Of a stretch of 64,000 nucleotides of DNA, positions 30,203-40,647 are shown piece by piece. The DNA is from Phascolarctos cinereus (taxonomy: Eukaryota > Chordata > Mammalia > Diprotodontia > Phascolarctidae). The notes below the pieces were generated by a model. That model saw only the letters and a list, made by a program, of their open reading frames with translations, made no database searches and was not told where the DNA came from. Each line of letters begins with the position of its first letter. Position 1 is the stretch's first letter. The DNA lies in assembly GCF_002099425.1 (NCBI RefSeq), contig NW_018343984.1:18964501-19028500 (forward strand). Reading direction: 5' to 3'. A program made the position numbers and the translations under genes.

Positions 30203-30680
30203 GTTGGGCTGGAATCAGCAAGGCTGGAACTTTCAGGCAATTCTAGGTTGCCTGCTTTTCCTTTCCTTTAGCTTTCTTCAGCTCCTTTTAGATGGGTGCT
30301 GCAGGGTGTTTATCTGCCTGGGGCCCTTTGCAATGCTGCCTCCCTGGTTCCTGCTAATGTACTGGGAGATTCCTTTGCAGTAGAGTGCCGAGGCAGCTGG
30401 TGTTTTTCTGAGCTGGTTTCCACTGGTTCCCCCACCCTCACTGAGGCACTCGGAGGACTGGGTGTTGGTGTTTGCCTGCTCTACCACCTGGGCTTCAGGA
30501 TCTCCTCCTGGTTGACAGTTGGAGTTGTTGGGTTGGAATCAGCAAGGCTGAGACTTTAGGAAGACTCTAGGTTGTTTCTTCAGCTCCTTTCAGATGAATG
30601 CTGCAGGATGATTATCTGCCTGGGGCCCTTTGTAGTGCTGCTTCCCTTATTTTTGCTGAGGCACTGGGAGACTGGTTTGC
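30203..30680 (-). repeat. Monomer-like duplicated units in the HAL1 5' UTR
   Basis: Unit A (30203-30379) and unit B (30527-30680) share GGAATCAGCAAGGCTG, CTTCAGCTCCTTT, TATCTGCCTGGGGCCCTTTG and ACTGGGAGA in the same order, offset by 324 bp. This resembles promoter monomers of some L1 5' UTRs. Promoter activity is inferred. Confidence 0.75.
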
Positions 30681-31369
30681 TGGGTTGTCTTTCTTCTAGT
30701 TCAGCTGTTCCAGGGTTTTTTTTTCCTAGGGTGATATTTTCTGGGTTTTCAGAGGTTGATAGGGGAGGGTGAGAGCAAATATCTTTTCACTCTGCCGTCT
30801 TGGCTCCTGGAAGCAGAACCCGAGATCTGATTCTGCTGGGCTCCCTTTCTTTCCACTTTCTTTTCATTGATTCCCTTAATGTTTTTTGAACTTTTATTCC
30901 TTCAAATGAATTTTTGTTTTTATTTTTACTAGCTCTACAAAGTAATTCTTTGGTAATTTTATTGGCATGGCCCTGAATAAATAAATTTAGATGATATTAT
31001 CCTTTTTATTGTATTAGCTTGGCCTACCCATGAGCAATTAATATTTCTCCCATTATTTAGATTTGAATTTGTGCAGAGTGTTTTGTAATTGTTTTCATAT
31101 AGTTCCCTGTGTGTGTCTTGACAGGGAGATTCCCAAATATTTTATATTGACCATAGTTAATTTAAATGGAATCTCTTTCTACCTCTTCCAGCTGGGTATT
31201 GTTGGTAACATAAAGAAATGCTAATTAATTGTGTGGGTTAATTTTATATTCTGCAACTCTGCAAAAATAAATTGTTTCAATTAGGTTTTTACTTGCCTCT
31301 CAGGTTCTTGAGACCTCAGAGTCCACCTAACGCGACTGGTACTTGACAGAGAAGCAATAGCATTTATGA

Positions 31370-31925
31370 CAAGTTTTCAGTAGCCTTTGCTTGAAGATCT
31401 CAAGAAAGGAAGGAAGGAAATAAGTAATCACTACATCACTGTGCTAAGTGTAGGGGATACAAATAAAACCAATCTAAAAGAGAGTCCCTGACCTCAAGGA
31501 GTTTATATTCTAAAGGAAGAAGACAATGCCCAAAAAGGAGTTGAAAAGGGGTGTGGATGTCAAGTCTGAAAGCAGGGCATAGGGCCATGAAAGAAATAAA
31601 GGGCAGCCCGGGGCCACTCTATAAAATGGAGGTCCCAGTAGGAACTCACCAGTGGGAGAAGGGGGCAAATCTTGCAGAGAGATATTCTAGGTTGAAAAGA
31701 ATACAAGGATGGCTAGATATTACATGGCAAAAAGGCCCCAGGCACTGAGGAAAATTCCAGCAGGACACAACTACAGAGAAGTGGTTTTAAGGCATGGTTC
31801 TAAAGTCTGGAAGCTAGAAATAGTTCTGGGAGGGGGAATGGAGTAGGAACCTACTACTCGGCCCAGGCAGCTCAGTCCACTTTTGCATAGTTCAACTGTT
31901 AGAAAGTTGTAGTTTTTCCCCCCCT
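31370..31925 (-). repeat. L3/CR1 relic split by an L2 3' region
   Basis: L3/CR1 left piece ends TTTGCTTGAAGATCTC (about 31392). The right piece resumes at 31850 with CAGTCCACTTTTGCATAGTT and CAACTGTTAGAAAGTTG. Between them is L2 (minus): GTGCTAAGTGTAGGGGATAC, CCTGACCTCAAGGAGTTTAT, AGGAAAATTCCAGCAGGA. Confidence 0.6.
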
Positions 31926-32932
31926 TGGATTTGAACTTACATTGGAAGATAGAGGAATATAATAGAAAGAGTTCTGAAACTCTAATCAGAGGCTGCTACT
32001 GCTGGTCAGTCCAATCCAAGTCTTTGTGACTCCATTTAGTTTTCTTGGCATATGTAGGGATGTATATTGTAGTGGTTTGTCTTTTTTTTTTTTGGTGTGT
32101 TAGTATAAATTTATTTATTTTTAGTTTTCAACATTTACTTCCACAAGATTTTGAATTCCAAATTTTCACCCCATATTGCCCCTCCCCCACCCCAAGATGG
32201 CATATATTCTGAATACCCCTTCCCCTAGTCTACCCTCCCTTCTATACTCCCCCCCCCTTCTCTTATCCCCTTCCACTTCTATTTTACTGTAGTGCAGGAT
32301 AGATTTCTGTACTTCATTTCCTGTATTTCTTATTTCCCAGTTGCATGCAGAAACATTTTTTTTAAGCATGTGCTTTTAAAACTTTGGGTCCCAAATTTTC
32401 TCCCTTCCTCCCAACCCACCCACCCTCATTGAAAAGGCAAGCAAGTCAATACAGGCCATACATGTGCAGTTATGCAAAACACTTCCATAGTAGACATGTT
32501 GTGAAAAACTAACTCTATTTCCCTTAATCCTATCCTGCCCCCCCATTTATTCTATTCTTTCTTTTGACCCTGTCCCTCCTCAGAAGTACTTCCTTCTGAT
32601 TACCCCTTTCCCAATCTGCCCTTCTCTCTATCATCCCCTGCTCTCTTGTCCCCTTCCTCCCCTATTTTCCTGTAGGGTAAGACAGATTTCCATACCCAAT
32701 TGAGTGTGTATGTTATTCCCTCCTTAAGCCAAATCCTATGAGAATAAGATTCCCTCATTTCCTCTCACCTTCCCCTGTTTCCCCTCCACTGTAAGAACCT
32801 TTTCTTGTCTGTTTTGTGTGAGATAATGTACCCCATTCTACCTCTCCCTTTCTCCTTCTCCTAGTATAATCCTCTCTCACCCTTAATTTTATTCTCCAGA
32901 TATCACCCCTTCATCTTCAACTCACCCTGTGC

Positions 32933-32933
32933 C

Positions 32934-32984
<51 letters not shown>
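32933..32984. repeat. ATCT microsatellite in the HAL1 3' UTR
   Basis: About 13 uninterrupted ATCT units. Confidence 0.97.
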
Positions 32985-33119
32985 ATCATACTATAATTTT
33001 TCCCCTCCCACTACCCTAATACTGACAAAGGTCTCATGAGTTATAAATATCATCTTTCCATGCAGGAATGTAAACAGTTCAGCTTAATAAGTCTCTTATG
33101 ATTTCTCTTTCCTGTTTAC

Positions 33120-34208
33120 CTCTTCATGTTCCACTTGAGTCTTGTATTTGAAAGTCAAATTTTCTATTCAGCTCTGGTCTTTTCATCAAGAATGCTTGAA
33201 AGTCCTCTATTTCACTGAATGACCATTTTTTCCCCTGAAGGATTATACTCAGTTTTGCTGGGTAGGTGATTCTTGGTTGTAATCCTATCTCCTTTGCCCT
33301 CCGAATATTATATTCCATGCCCTGCGGTCCTTAATGTAGAAGCTGCTAAATCTTGTGTTATCCTGATTGTGTTTCCACATACTTGAATTGTTTCTTTCTG
33401 GCTGCTTGCAATATTTTCTCCTTGACCTGGGAACTCTGGAATTTGGCTACAATATTCCTAGGAGTTTTCCTTTGGGGATCTCTTTCAGGGGAGATCAGTG
33501 GATTCTTTCAATTTCTATTTTGCCCTCTGGTTCTAAAATATCAGGGAAGTTTTCCTTGATAATTTCTTGAAAGATGATGTCTAGGCTCTTTTTTATCATG
33601 GCTTTCAGATAGTCCAATAATTTTTAAATTCTCTCTCCTGGATCTATTTTCCAGGTCAGTTGTTTTTCCAATGAGATATTTCACATTGTTTTCTAATTTT
33701 TCATTCTTTTGGATTTGTTCTATTGTGTCTGATTTCTCATAAAGTCACTATCTTCCAATTGCTCTATTCTAATTTTTAAGGAAGTATTTTCTTCAGTAAG
33801 CTTTTGGACTTCCTTTTCCATTTGGCCAATTTTGCTTTTTAGGGCATTCTTCTCCTCATTGGCTTTTTGGACCTCTTTTGCCATTTGGGTTAGGCTATTT
33901 TTTAAGGTGTTATTTTCTTCAGTATTTTTTTGGGTCTCCTTTAGCAAGCTGTTGACTTGTTTTTCATGATTTTCTTGCATCATTTTCATTTCTCTTCCCA
34001 GTTTTTCCTCTACTTCTCTTACTTGCTTCTCAAAATCCCTTTTGAGCTCTTCCAAGGCCTGGAACTGATTCATATTTTTCTTGGAGGCTTTGAATGTGGA
34101 AGCTTTGACTTTGTTGTCTTCTGGTTGTGTGTTTTGATCTTCTTTGTCCCCAAAGTAAGATGATATAGTCTGACTCTTTTTGTGAGGTTTGCTCCTGATC
34201 CTAGCCAA
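33120..34208 (-). pseudogene. HAL1/L1 ORF1, broken, second copy
   Basis: The open part (34208-33720, 162 aa) starts MARIRSKPHKKSQTISSYFG and is mostly coiled coil (FEKQVREVEEKLGREM, KEVQKLTEENTSLKIRIEQL). It stops after RNQTQ. RRM text follows in interrupted frames (IFQEIIKEN, EPEGKI). The C-terminal domain is open at 33318-33124 (LQPRITYPAKLSIILQGK, FLMKRPELNRKF). Several stops make it non-functional. It lacks the 18-residue tandem repeat of copy 1. Confidence 0.85.
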
Positions 34209-35384
34209 CTACTTCAGTTTTAAACTCTTTGTTAAGGTAAACGTCTGCTTCCAATGTGGAGAATGTACTGTTCCAAGCTTCGGGGGTTTGTATAGCTGTT
34301 TTCAGAGATACTTCTAGGGACCTGTAAATTTTCAGTTCTTCCAAGGTGGTATGATAAGGGTCAAGGTGTTTACTCTTTTCCTGGCCTGTGCTCTGGTCTT
34401 TGAGTGACTGGCCACAAGCAGTCTTTTCTCTCTTGGAACCGTGAGGAGAGGAAACCCTCTCCACCTCCACTAACAGCTCCACCAACTCGGCAGCTCTCCT
34501 CTTCACCCCAGGACTGCCGCTCAGAACTGTGACTCAGATCCAAGCATGGGCAAAGCAAGAGATTCCTGCCTCAGCACCAGCAAAGGGATCCCTGCAGTCC
34601 CCCTCTGATCAGCCACTTGATTCCCCCTCAGTCTGTGGGCCAGAAGCTCAGGATGCATCCACTGCCCCTGCGCCCTCGCTGTGCATTCTGGAACTGGCTC
34701 TGACCTAGGTCTTCTCTCACCGAAAAAACAGACTTTTCCCACTGACCTTCTAAGTTGTCTTTGGTGTTTGTGGATTGAGGAGTCTGGAAACTGTCACAGC
34801 TGCCTGTGATTCCTTCCTCTGAGGCCTGCTCCAGGTCCACTGCGGCCTGCGCACCCATGCCAAACTGAGCTCTTCTCACCACCTGGCGCGATATGCCTTC
34901 CCGATCAACCATCTAGGCTGTCTTGGGCTGGAAATTTGTTTTACTCTGTCTTTTTGTGGGTTCTGCTGCTTTAGAATTTGTTTAGAGCCATTTTTTATGG
35001 GTATTTGGAGGGGCTTGGGGGAGAGCTCAAACAAGTCACTGCTTTCACATTGCCATCTTGGCTCTGCCCACCCATTTTTTTCTCCAGCTTATTTTACAGA
35101 TGAGGAAACTGAGGCAAATGGGGTTAAATGACTTGCCCAGGGTCACATAACTAGATTTCACCTCAGGAAGCTCTCTATCCACTGTGCCACCTAGCTGCCC
35201 TTTCTAATCAGAGGATTTGGGTTTAAATCCCAGCTTTGCCAGGTACTACATACTTGACCTTGGATAAATTGCTTAACCTCTGAACCTCAGTTTCCTCATC
35301 CATAAAGTAGGTGGGGGAGGTAATGGACTGATGACCTCTAAGTTCTGTTTCAGATGTAACTCTTTGGTCCTATCTATGAATTGA

Positions 35385-35939
35385 AATCTCCCTCTTTGTG
35401 ATATACTCTGTTGATTCAGCATTTAAAAGCTGCTCTTGTGGCCCTGTAGATTTGAATTCCAACCATACATTTTAGAAAAAAACCTAAACCAAAGAACCAG
35501 AAGTGAAAAAAGAATTAGGAAACTAATCCTGGCTTCTCTATGGCCAACTGCCTTTACAATTTACTGCGACATCTGTATCACTCTGAGCAGCTCCAGAGGA
35601 TACCATACAGGCTACCCAGCCCAACTGCAGGTTAAATATTTTAATATTCACTGATGGAGAAAAATAGCATAAGAAAATCTAATCCAAGATTTTTGAATGC
35701 TAAGGGCATTAGTGGCTTGGTAAAATGTAAATGCATTCTTAATTATTTCAAGTCACTGCATGCCCAAGTGACTTTTTTAAAAGAAAAGCTTGGCTCACTG
35801 ATAATGAGCACGAAAATTGCCAAGAGATTGGGTGGGGTAAAAATCTTGAGCCTCCCCCACTCCCCTGGTTTTCTTTCCCTGAACTGAGATGAAGCTTTGC
35901 TAATGCTTAGGGAGACTAGTTCTCCAGGTCATCTTCAAG
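35385..35939. other. Repeat-free stretch
   Basis: About 550 bp with no recognisable family or supported frame. AT-rich words such as TTCTTAATTATTTCAAGTCA are present. Possibly conserved non-coding DNA, untested. Confidence 0.3.
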
Positions 35940-36108
35940 CATCTGGAAGACAGAATCAAAGGACATGGATTCAAATCTTGGGTCTGCTATTTTTTTTTAG
36001 CTTTGTGGCTGGAGCAAATCATTTAACTTCTGTGGGCCTCAGTTTCCTATAAACTAAAAGGACAGAGTTGGACTCAGTGGCCTCTAATGTCTTGTAGCAT
36101 TACAGATT
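35940..36108 (+). repeat. MIR-like SINE, type B
   Basis: ACATGGATTCAAATCTTGGG, GGGCCTCAGTTTCCTATAAA, GTGGCCTCTAATGTCTTGTA. Confidence 0.8.
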
Positions 36109-36227
36109 TTTTTTAGGGCTGTGATACTAGATATGTTTATTCCTTCGGCTTTCTAAATTTTGTGCTTCATTAGCACCTCTAGTGAGTCATTAGAGGGCAG
36201 CCAGTACATAAAGTGGGACCATTCAGG

Positions 36228-36462
36228 TGTTGCTGTTCAGTTGCTTCAGTCCAACTCTTCATGACCCAATTTGGGGTTATCTTAGCAAAGATATTGGAGT
36301 GGTTCGCCATTTCCTTCTCCAGCTCATTTTACAGATGAGGAAACTGAGGCAAACAGGGTTAAGTTACTTGCCCAGGATCACACAGCTGGTAAGTGTCTGA
36401 GGCTGGATTTGAACTCAGGAAGATGACTCTTTCACTCTACACAATGTACTGCCTAGTGGCCC
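36228..36462 (-). repeat. Mon1-type CORE-SINE
   Basis: GTTGCTGTTCAGTTGCTTCA, GACCCAATTTGGGGTTATCT, TTCGCCATTTCCTTCTCCAG, GATCACACAGCTGGTAAGTG. The tRNA head is decayed. Confidence 0.93.
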
Positions 36463-36499
36463 TGGTATCATTCAGCCCTCAATTAAAAATCAGGAAATC

Positions 36500-37058
36500 T
36501 CAGAACCAGACTGTGGCTGTCCATCATCTTTATTTTACAGATGGGAAAAAAAGCATAGAGCCAAAAAGTGAAACAGTTTTTCAAAGTCCAGCCACCTTGG
36601 CAGAATGGAAACCAAGTGTCCTGACTATGAGGCCAATCCTTTGTCCATCTCGTACATTGCTGCTCACATAGGCAGACTGTCTCTGGGATAATTGCCCTGA
36701 ATGACGGAGTGTGACTGAATGACCTTTTCAGGACCAAGTGACACCAGGTGACCCAGGTACATCTAATGGGAAGAAATGACAAAAAAAGGGAGAACAGTCA
36801 CAAAGTCATTTTATACAGTAACTTGTCCAAATTAATGCAGGTACTAATAATAGCCAGTATTTGTATTAAAGAATCATAGATCTAGGGACAAAAGCAACTT
36901 AGACATCTTCATCATTTTACAGATGATGAAGCCGAGGTCTGGAGAGGTTTAAATGACTTGATCACAGTTACACCGCTAGTAAATGTCCAAGGTAGAATCT
37001 GACCTGAAATCTTTCCTGACTATTGTAGTATTCTACCTGTGATGCCATACTGCCTGTC
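36500..37058 (-). repeat. Two MIR3-like relics
   Basis: 36500-36660: ATCTTTATTTTACAGATGGG, CAAGTGTCCTGACTATGAGG. 36868-37058: AGAATCATAGATCTAGGGAC, TCATTTTACAGATGATGAAG, AGTTACACCGCTAGTAAATG. Confidence 0.65.
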
Positions 37059-37059
37059 A

Positions 37060-37444
37060 AGAAATGATATGGGGAGGATGGGAGTGGTTCAATGACAAAT
37101 GTTCAGTTCATTGAGTGAGTCCAATAGAAGAATATTCTTTTTGGAGGATCTGCAACTTGGCTACTCTCTTGGACTTGCCACTTTCCAGAAACTCATCATT
37201 CTGCAAGAAGAAATCAAGTCTGAACTCACACCTCTTCAGGACTTCCTGTCCCTGGGGCTTCTCCCTCCACTGATTGGAGAGCACTAAGGACATTGGAGAG
37301 CTCCTTCAGGAAACTTCACCATCAGCCTGCTTTCCTGGACTTCAAGATCTCCAGAAACTCATCATTCTGCAAGATGAAATCAACTCTGAAATTCTCACTT
37401 CCTCAGATTATTTTCCACCAGGCTGCACTCCTCTGAACTTCACC
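37060..37444. repeat. Diverged tandem duplication, period about 166 bp, family unknown
   Basis: CCAGAAACTCATCATTCTGC occurs at 37185 and 37351, with similar text on both sides for roughly 60-100 bp. The two overlapping frames (37099-37287, 37274-37528) share QKLIILQ-E/D-EI-K/N-SE because of it. I cannot assign a family, and a gene is not supported. Confidence 0.7.
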
Positions 37445-37540
37445 ATGGCCCTGCACTGGGTACCTTACCCCCTTTTCATCTTAGCACGGAGCCTGGCGTT
37501 TAGTAGGCACTTAATGAATGTTTATTGACTCTGACTCTGA
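37445..37540 (+). repeat. L2 LINE 3' tail
   Basis: CGGAGCCTGGCGTTTAGTAG, GCACTTAATGAATGTTTATT, GACTCTGACTCTGAC. Confidence 0.8.
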
Positions 37541-37659
37541 CTTTCTGGATACTGGATTTTCTGGACTCTTATTTGACCCTTGAGAAAATTCTCTGGTTCC
37601 TTGCCTTTGAATTACTGAGGCTTCTGAGCAGTTTTAGGTTATTTCTGGAATTTGGGCAC

Positions 37660-38345
37660 AGCTCCCATCTCTAATAACACAGTTCCAACCATATCCAACC
37701 CCCTGCCAATTCAGCAAACTCTGGTGGGTCTCTGTTACCTCCAGTTCAAATATAAAACCCTGTCTGGCATTTAAAGCCCTTCAAAATCTTTTTCTTACCT
37801 TTCCAGTCCTTTTACATCTTACTCCCTTCTACATTCTCTGTGATACAGTGACACTGATCTCTTAAATGTCCCTAGAACAGGACAGTCCATCTCCACATAA
37901 AACATTTTCAATGCTTCCCCTGCCTGGATCTTTCTCTCTCCCCCTATGTCTCTCCCTCCCCTTTCCCTCCCTCTCTCCCTCTCCCCCTTCCTCTCTCCCC
38001 TTTTATCCCCTCCTCCTTCTCTGCTCTTTCTGTTTCTGTCTCTGTCTCTATTCACCACCTCCTAATTTTCCTAGTTTCTTTTAAGTCTTACCTCAAATTC
38101 CCCTCACCCCTACTTCAAGAAACCATTTCCATTCTCCTTAATCTTAGTGCTTCCCTTTTGACACTACCCCTAATTTACCCTGCAAACATGTTGTTTGTCC
38201 ATAATGAAACTTGTTGTCTTTGCTATTAGACTGTGAACTCCTTGAGCACAGTGAGTGTTGTTAGCTTCCCTTTGAACTCCCAGCACTTAGCAAAGTGCCT
38301 GGCATATTGTAGTAGGCACCTAATAAATGCTTATTGACTGACTAT
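37660..38345 (+). repeat. L2 LINE 3' region, ~690 bp, with a pyrimidine microsatellite
   Basis: TCTGTTACCTCCAGTTCAAA, TATAAAACCCTGTCTGGCAT, TTTAAAGCCCTTCAAAATCT, CATCTTACTCCCTTCTACAT, CTATTAGACTGTGAACTCCT, CACCTAATAAATGCTTATTG. A CT-rich run (37925-38055) interrupts it. Confidence 0.92.
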
Positions 38346-38349
38346 TGCT

Positions 38350-39300
38350 ACTTCTACCCCCATTGTGAAGAATAACCCCTTGGCTTCTGACCACTCATCA
38401 CCTCCTGTTGACTTCTTGTTTCTTGCCAACCTTCCCTTTCCAATCCGGTTCTTTTTATGTCATTGTTACCTCCTAAAAGAGAGTAGACAGTGGAAGGATT
38501 CAGAACAAAGCCCCCAGTGGGGCATTCTCTGAGGAAACAGTACAGTTAATATGGTGACTTTTACGAATTAAATTCAGTTCCAGGAGAGTCCCGGAGTGGA
38601 ATCTGGCCAGAGGCTTTCCCAGTGCAGAAAAGGGCTCTACCAAATAGACTTGAGTCTCTAGAAAGATCTCCTCTGTGCTGAACTATGAACCAGTTCTACT
38701 TAGCATGCTTCTCAAAACCACATGGCTATACTCTAGGGATGAAATAGACACTTGCAAAGAAGGGATTATGGCCTCTTCTTGAAACCCTATCCCTCACATT
38801 AATTTTATAATAGGATTATTCTTTTCTTTTCTTTTTTTTGCAGTGATTTCTTCTTCCTCTGAATATTGCTATATTGTGGCAAAGCTCATTAGAAAGCCAG
38901 CCAGCCATGCAAGCTCAGAGCCCTTGCCTCACTCTGTTAAGGCAAAAATCAGGGCATATACTGTGTGGGTTCTGCACCTCTAGCCATACTCTATGGCAGT
39001 CCTCTAGTCTGCCATAAAGCATGTATGTCAAGAAAAATAGACACTCACAGTTTCCAGTCACACAATGAAGCATGTAATTCTCACCAGGCAAGGCTTTATC
39101 CAGGATATAAGGAAATGGGAGAGTCAAGCTGTTCCTAAGATAACAGGCAGAATACTTAAGTGCACCCTGAATTTTAAATTAATAAAAATGTTGAAGGGAT
39201 AGAAAACCGGAACCTTCAAGACAAGTAACCAACTGTCCTGTACTTCAACATTAGGGGATTTATGGCCCTTAATGGATATGGGCACCGGCTCTAGCCAGTA
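38350..39300. other. Repeat-free stretch
   Basis: About 950 bp. A long pyrimidine run ending TTTTTTTTGCAG (38834-38842) looks like a splice acceptor, but the sequence after it has no supported frame. Confidence 0.3.
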
Positions 39301-39309
39301 TTAAGTTAG

Positions 39310-40065
39310 TAAGATCCCAGATTTAGAGCTAGAAGGAATTTTTGAGTCCATCTAGTTTCACCTCAGCTGTGATAACAGAATCACAGAATCTCTGAGTTAA
39401 AAGGGACCTCAGAGGCCATCTAGTCTAATCCATACCTAAAAAATGACATATCTATATGCTCAGGGGTTATCTGACCTTTGCTTGAGGACCTCAAGAGAGG
39501 GACAGGGGGCTCTACTTCCATAGATAAACCTTTCTACTTTTGGATAGCTCTTATAGTTTGGAAGTTTTTCCTGACATCAAGTATATATTTGTATCATTTT
39601 TCTTGTTGTTCATTTGTTTTAGTCATATCCAACTCTTTGTGATGCTAATTAGGGTTTTCTTGGCAAAGATGCTGGAGTGGTTTGCCATTACCTTCTCCAG
39701 CTCATTTTACAGATGAAGAAACTGAGGCAAGTGGGGTTAAATAACCTGCCCAGGACCCCACAGCTAGTAAGTGTCTGAGGCCAGATTTGAACTCAGGAAG
39801 ATGAGTCTTTCTGACTTCAGACCCAGTGCTTTACCCACTGTGCCACCTAGCTGTCCATTACTCCCCAGCCATTACTTCTAACAAATCTACTCCCTTTCAA
39901 TATTTGAAGTCAGCTGCAATATCATGTCACTGCCTAGGTATTTCCTTCTCCAAGTTAACAAAGCAAATTCCATCAAATGTTCTGCATGTGATGTGGACTC
40001 CAGGCCCTTCATCATATTGATTACCCTCCTCTGGAGAGCCTTTGCTAAGTCTTTAATTGATAAGT
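39310..40065 (-). repeat. MIR3-like start then L3/CR1, split by a SINE
   Basis: MIR3-like AGATTTAGAGCTAGAAGGAA at 39320. L3/CR1 left piece 39372-39600 (AGGGACCTCAGAGGCCATCT, CTTTGCTTGAGGACCTCAAG, TTGGATAGCTCTTATAG). Right piece 39859-40065 (CCCTTTCAATATTTGAAGTC, CTCCAGGCCCTTCATCATAT, CCCTCCTCTGGAGAGCC). Confidence 0.82.
39602..39858 (-). repeat. Mon1-type CORE-SINE nested in L3/CR1
   Basis: From TTGTTGTTCATTTGTTTTAG to CCACTGTGCCACCTAGCTGT. Complete, about 257 bp. TSD is not clear. Confidence 0.93.
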
Positions 40066-40084
40066 CTTTAACTTACCAATTAGT

Positions 40085-40380
40085 CAACAAGCTTTTGTGA
40101 AGCATCTATTATGTCAATCAGTGAACAAGCATTTAGTTTCTAAGCAATTACCATGTGCCAGGCACTGTGCTAAGCACTGGGGAATAGATTAAAAAAAGCA
40201 AAAAACAGCTGCTGACCTCAAGGAGCTTGCATTCTAATTGGGGAGACAGCATGTAAAGAACTAGATTACTATAAGCTATATAAAGAGTAGATATAAGGCG
40301 GGCACTATGGTTGGTGATAAGGATTCAAATATAGAAATTAGATAGTTCTTGCTCTCAAAGAAGAGATATGGTAGGTTTAT
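40085..40380 (-). repeat. L2 LINE 3' end
   Basis: GCAATTACCATGTGCCAGGC, ACTGTGCTAAGCACTGGGGA, GACCTCAAGGAGCTTGCATT, CTAATTGGGGAGACAGCATG. A second, more decayed start seems to follow near 40300. Confidence 0.85.
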
Positions 40381-40387
40381 AAATAAG

Positions 40388-40645
40388 TAGGTGGCACAGT
40401 GGATAGAGAGTCAGGCCTGGAGTCAGGAAGATTCATCTTCCTGTTCATCAAGTTCAAATCAGGCCTCAGACACTCACCAGCTGTGTGACCCTGGCAAGTC
40501 ACTTAACCCTGTTGTCCTCAGTTGCCTCATCTGTAAAATGAGCTGGAGAAGGAAATAGCAAACCATGCCAGTATCTTTGCCAACAAAACCCCAAATGGGG
40601 TCACAAAGAGTCTGATGAGACTGAAATGACTGAACAACAACAACA
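40388..40645 (+). repeat. Mon1-type CORE-SINE
   Basis: GTAGGTGGCACAGTGGATAG, CAAATCAGGCCTCAGACACT, CCAAATGGGGTCACAAAGAG, ending ACTGAACAACAACAAC. Confidence 0.95.
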
Positions 40646-40647
40646 TA

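Larger units (their letters stand above)
28096..30821 (-). mobile_element. HAL1-like element (L1-derived LINE with ORF1 only), complete, 2.7 kb
   Basis: On the minus strand it runs from an L1-type 5' end (GGAGCCAAGACGGCAGAG just inside 30821) through a ~800-bp 5' UTR, ORF1 (30018 downward) and a ~900-bp 3' UTR to a poly-A (poly-T at 28096). No ORF2 follows ORF1. A second copy at 32082-35072 has the same ORF1-to-3'UTR junction, so the arrangement is a family trait. That is the layout of mammalian HAL1 elements. The 12-bp flanks GAGATCTGGTTC (28084-28095) and GAGATCTGATTC (30822-30833) are its target-site duplication within the L1 fragment. Mobilisation would have needed an L1 ORF2 protein in trans. 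Confidence 0.85.
26636..31290 (-). mobile_element. L1 LINE: ORF2 C-terminal part and 3' UTR, split by a HAL1-like element
   Basis: 3' UTR at 26636-26870 (minus strand: ACTCTGATCAATATAATGAT, GTGCTACCCACATCCAG). ORF2 C-terminal coding relics follow at 26880-28095 and resume at 30834-31290. Minus-strand text across the junction reads DLKLYHNAIIIKKIWY, then NREVDQW, matching the L1 ORF2p region [26 protein letters not shown] minus its middle residues. NCSWVGQANTIK and KITKELL-like text lie on the 5' side. The frame is broken by several stops. The 5' half of the L1 is absent. Confidence 0.88.
32082..35072 (-). mobile_element. HAL1-like element, second copy, about 3.0 kb
   Basis: Minus-strand order: 5' end GGGCAGAGCCAAGATGGC near 35072, 5' UTR to 34209, ORF1 (34208 to about 33120), 3' UTR, poly-A at 32082-32093. 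As in the first copy there is no ORF2: the stretch after the ORF1 C-terminus (TGTAAACAG, about 33070) aligns with the first copy (TGTAAACAG, about 28945). The 5' UTR differs from copy 1 and lacks its duplicated units, so it is another subfamily. It sits inside the Mon1-type SINE. The TSD is masked by T-runs. Confidence 0.83.
31993..35202 (-). repeat. Mon1-type CORE-SINE, middle layer of the triple nest
   Basis: Left piece 31993-32081 (AATCCAAGTCTTTGTGACTC, TTTTCTTGGCATATG). Right piece 35073-35202 (TCTCCAGCTTATTTTACAGA ... CTATCCACTGTGCCACCTAG). The exact 12-bp flank TCTAATCAGAGG is at 31981-31992 and 35203-35214. Confidence 0.92.
31943..35375 (+). repeat. MIR-like SINE, type B, outer layer of a triple nest
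   Basis: Left piece 31943-31992 (GGAATATAATAGAAAGAGTT). Right piece 35203-35375 (GGGTTTAAATCCCAGCTTTG, CTGAACCTCAGTTTCCTCAT, ATGACCTCTAAGTTCTGTTT). Confidence 0.8.

Noticed and set aside
30003-30772. Plus-strand frames of 126, 87 and 66 aa
   Set aside because: They lie antisense in the HAL1 5' UTR, and two of them repeat each other because of the duplicated units.
38819-38960. Strong polypyrimidine-AG signal suggesting a splice acceptor
   Set aside because: The downstream sequence has no sustained frame or donor, so it does not stand as an exon.
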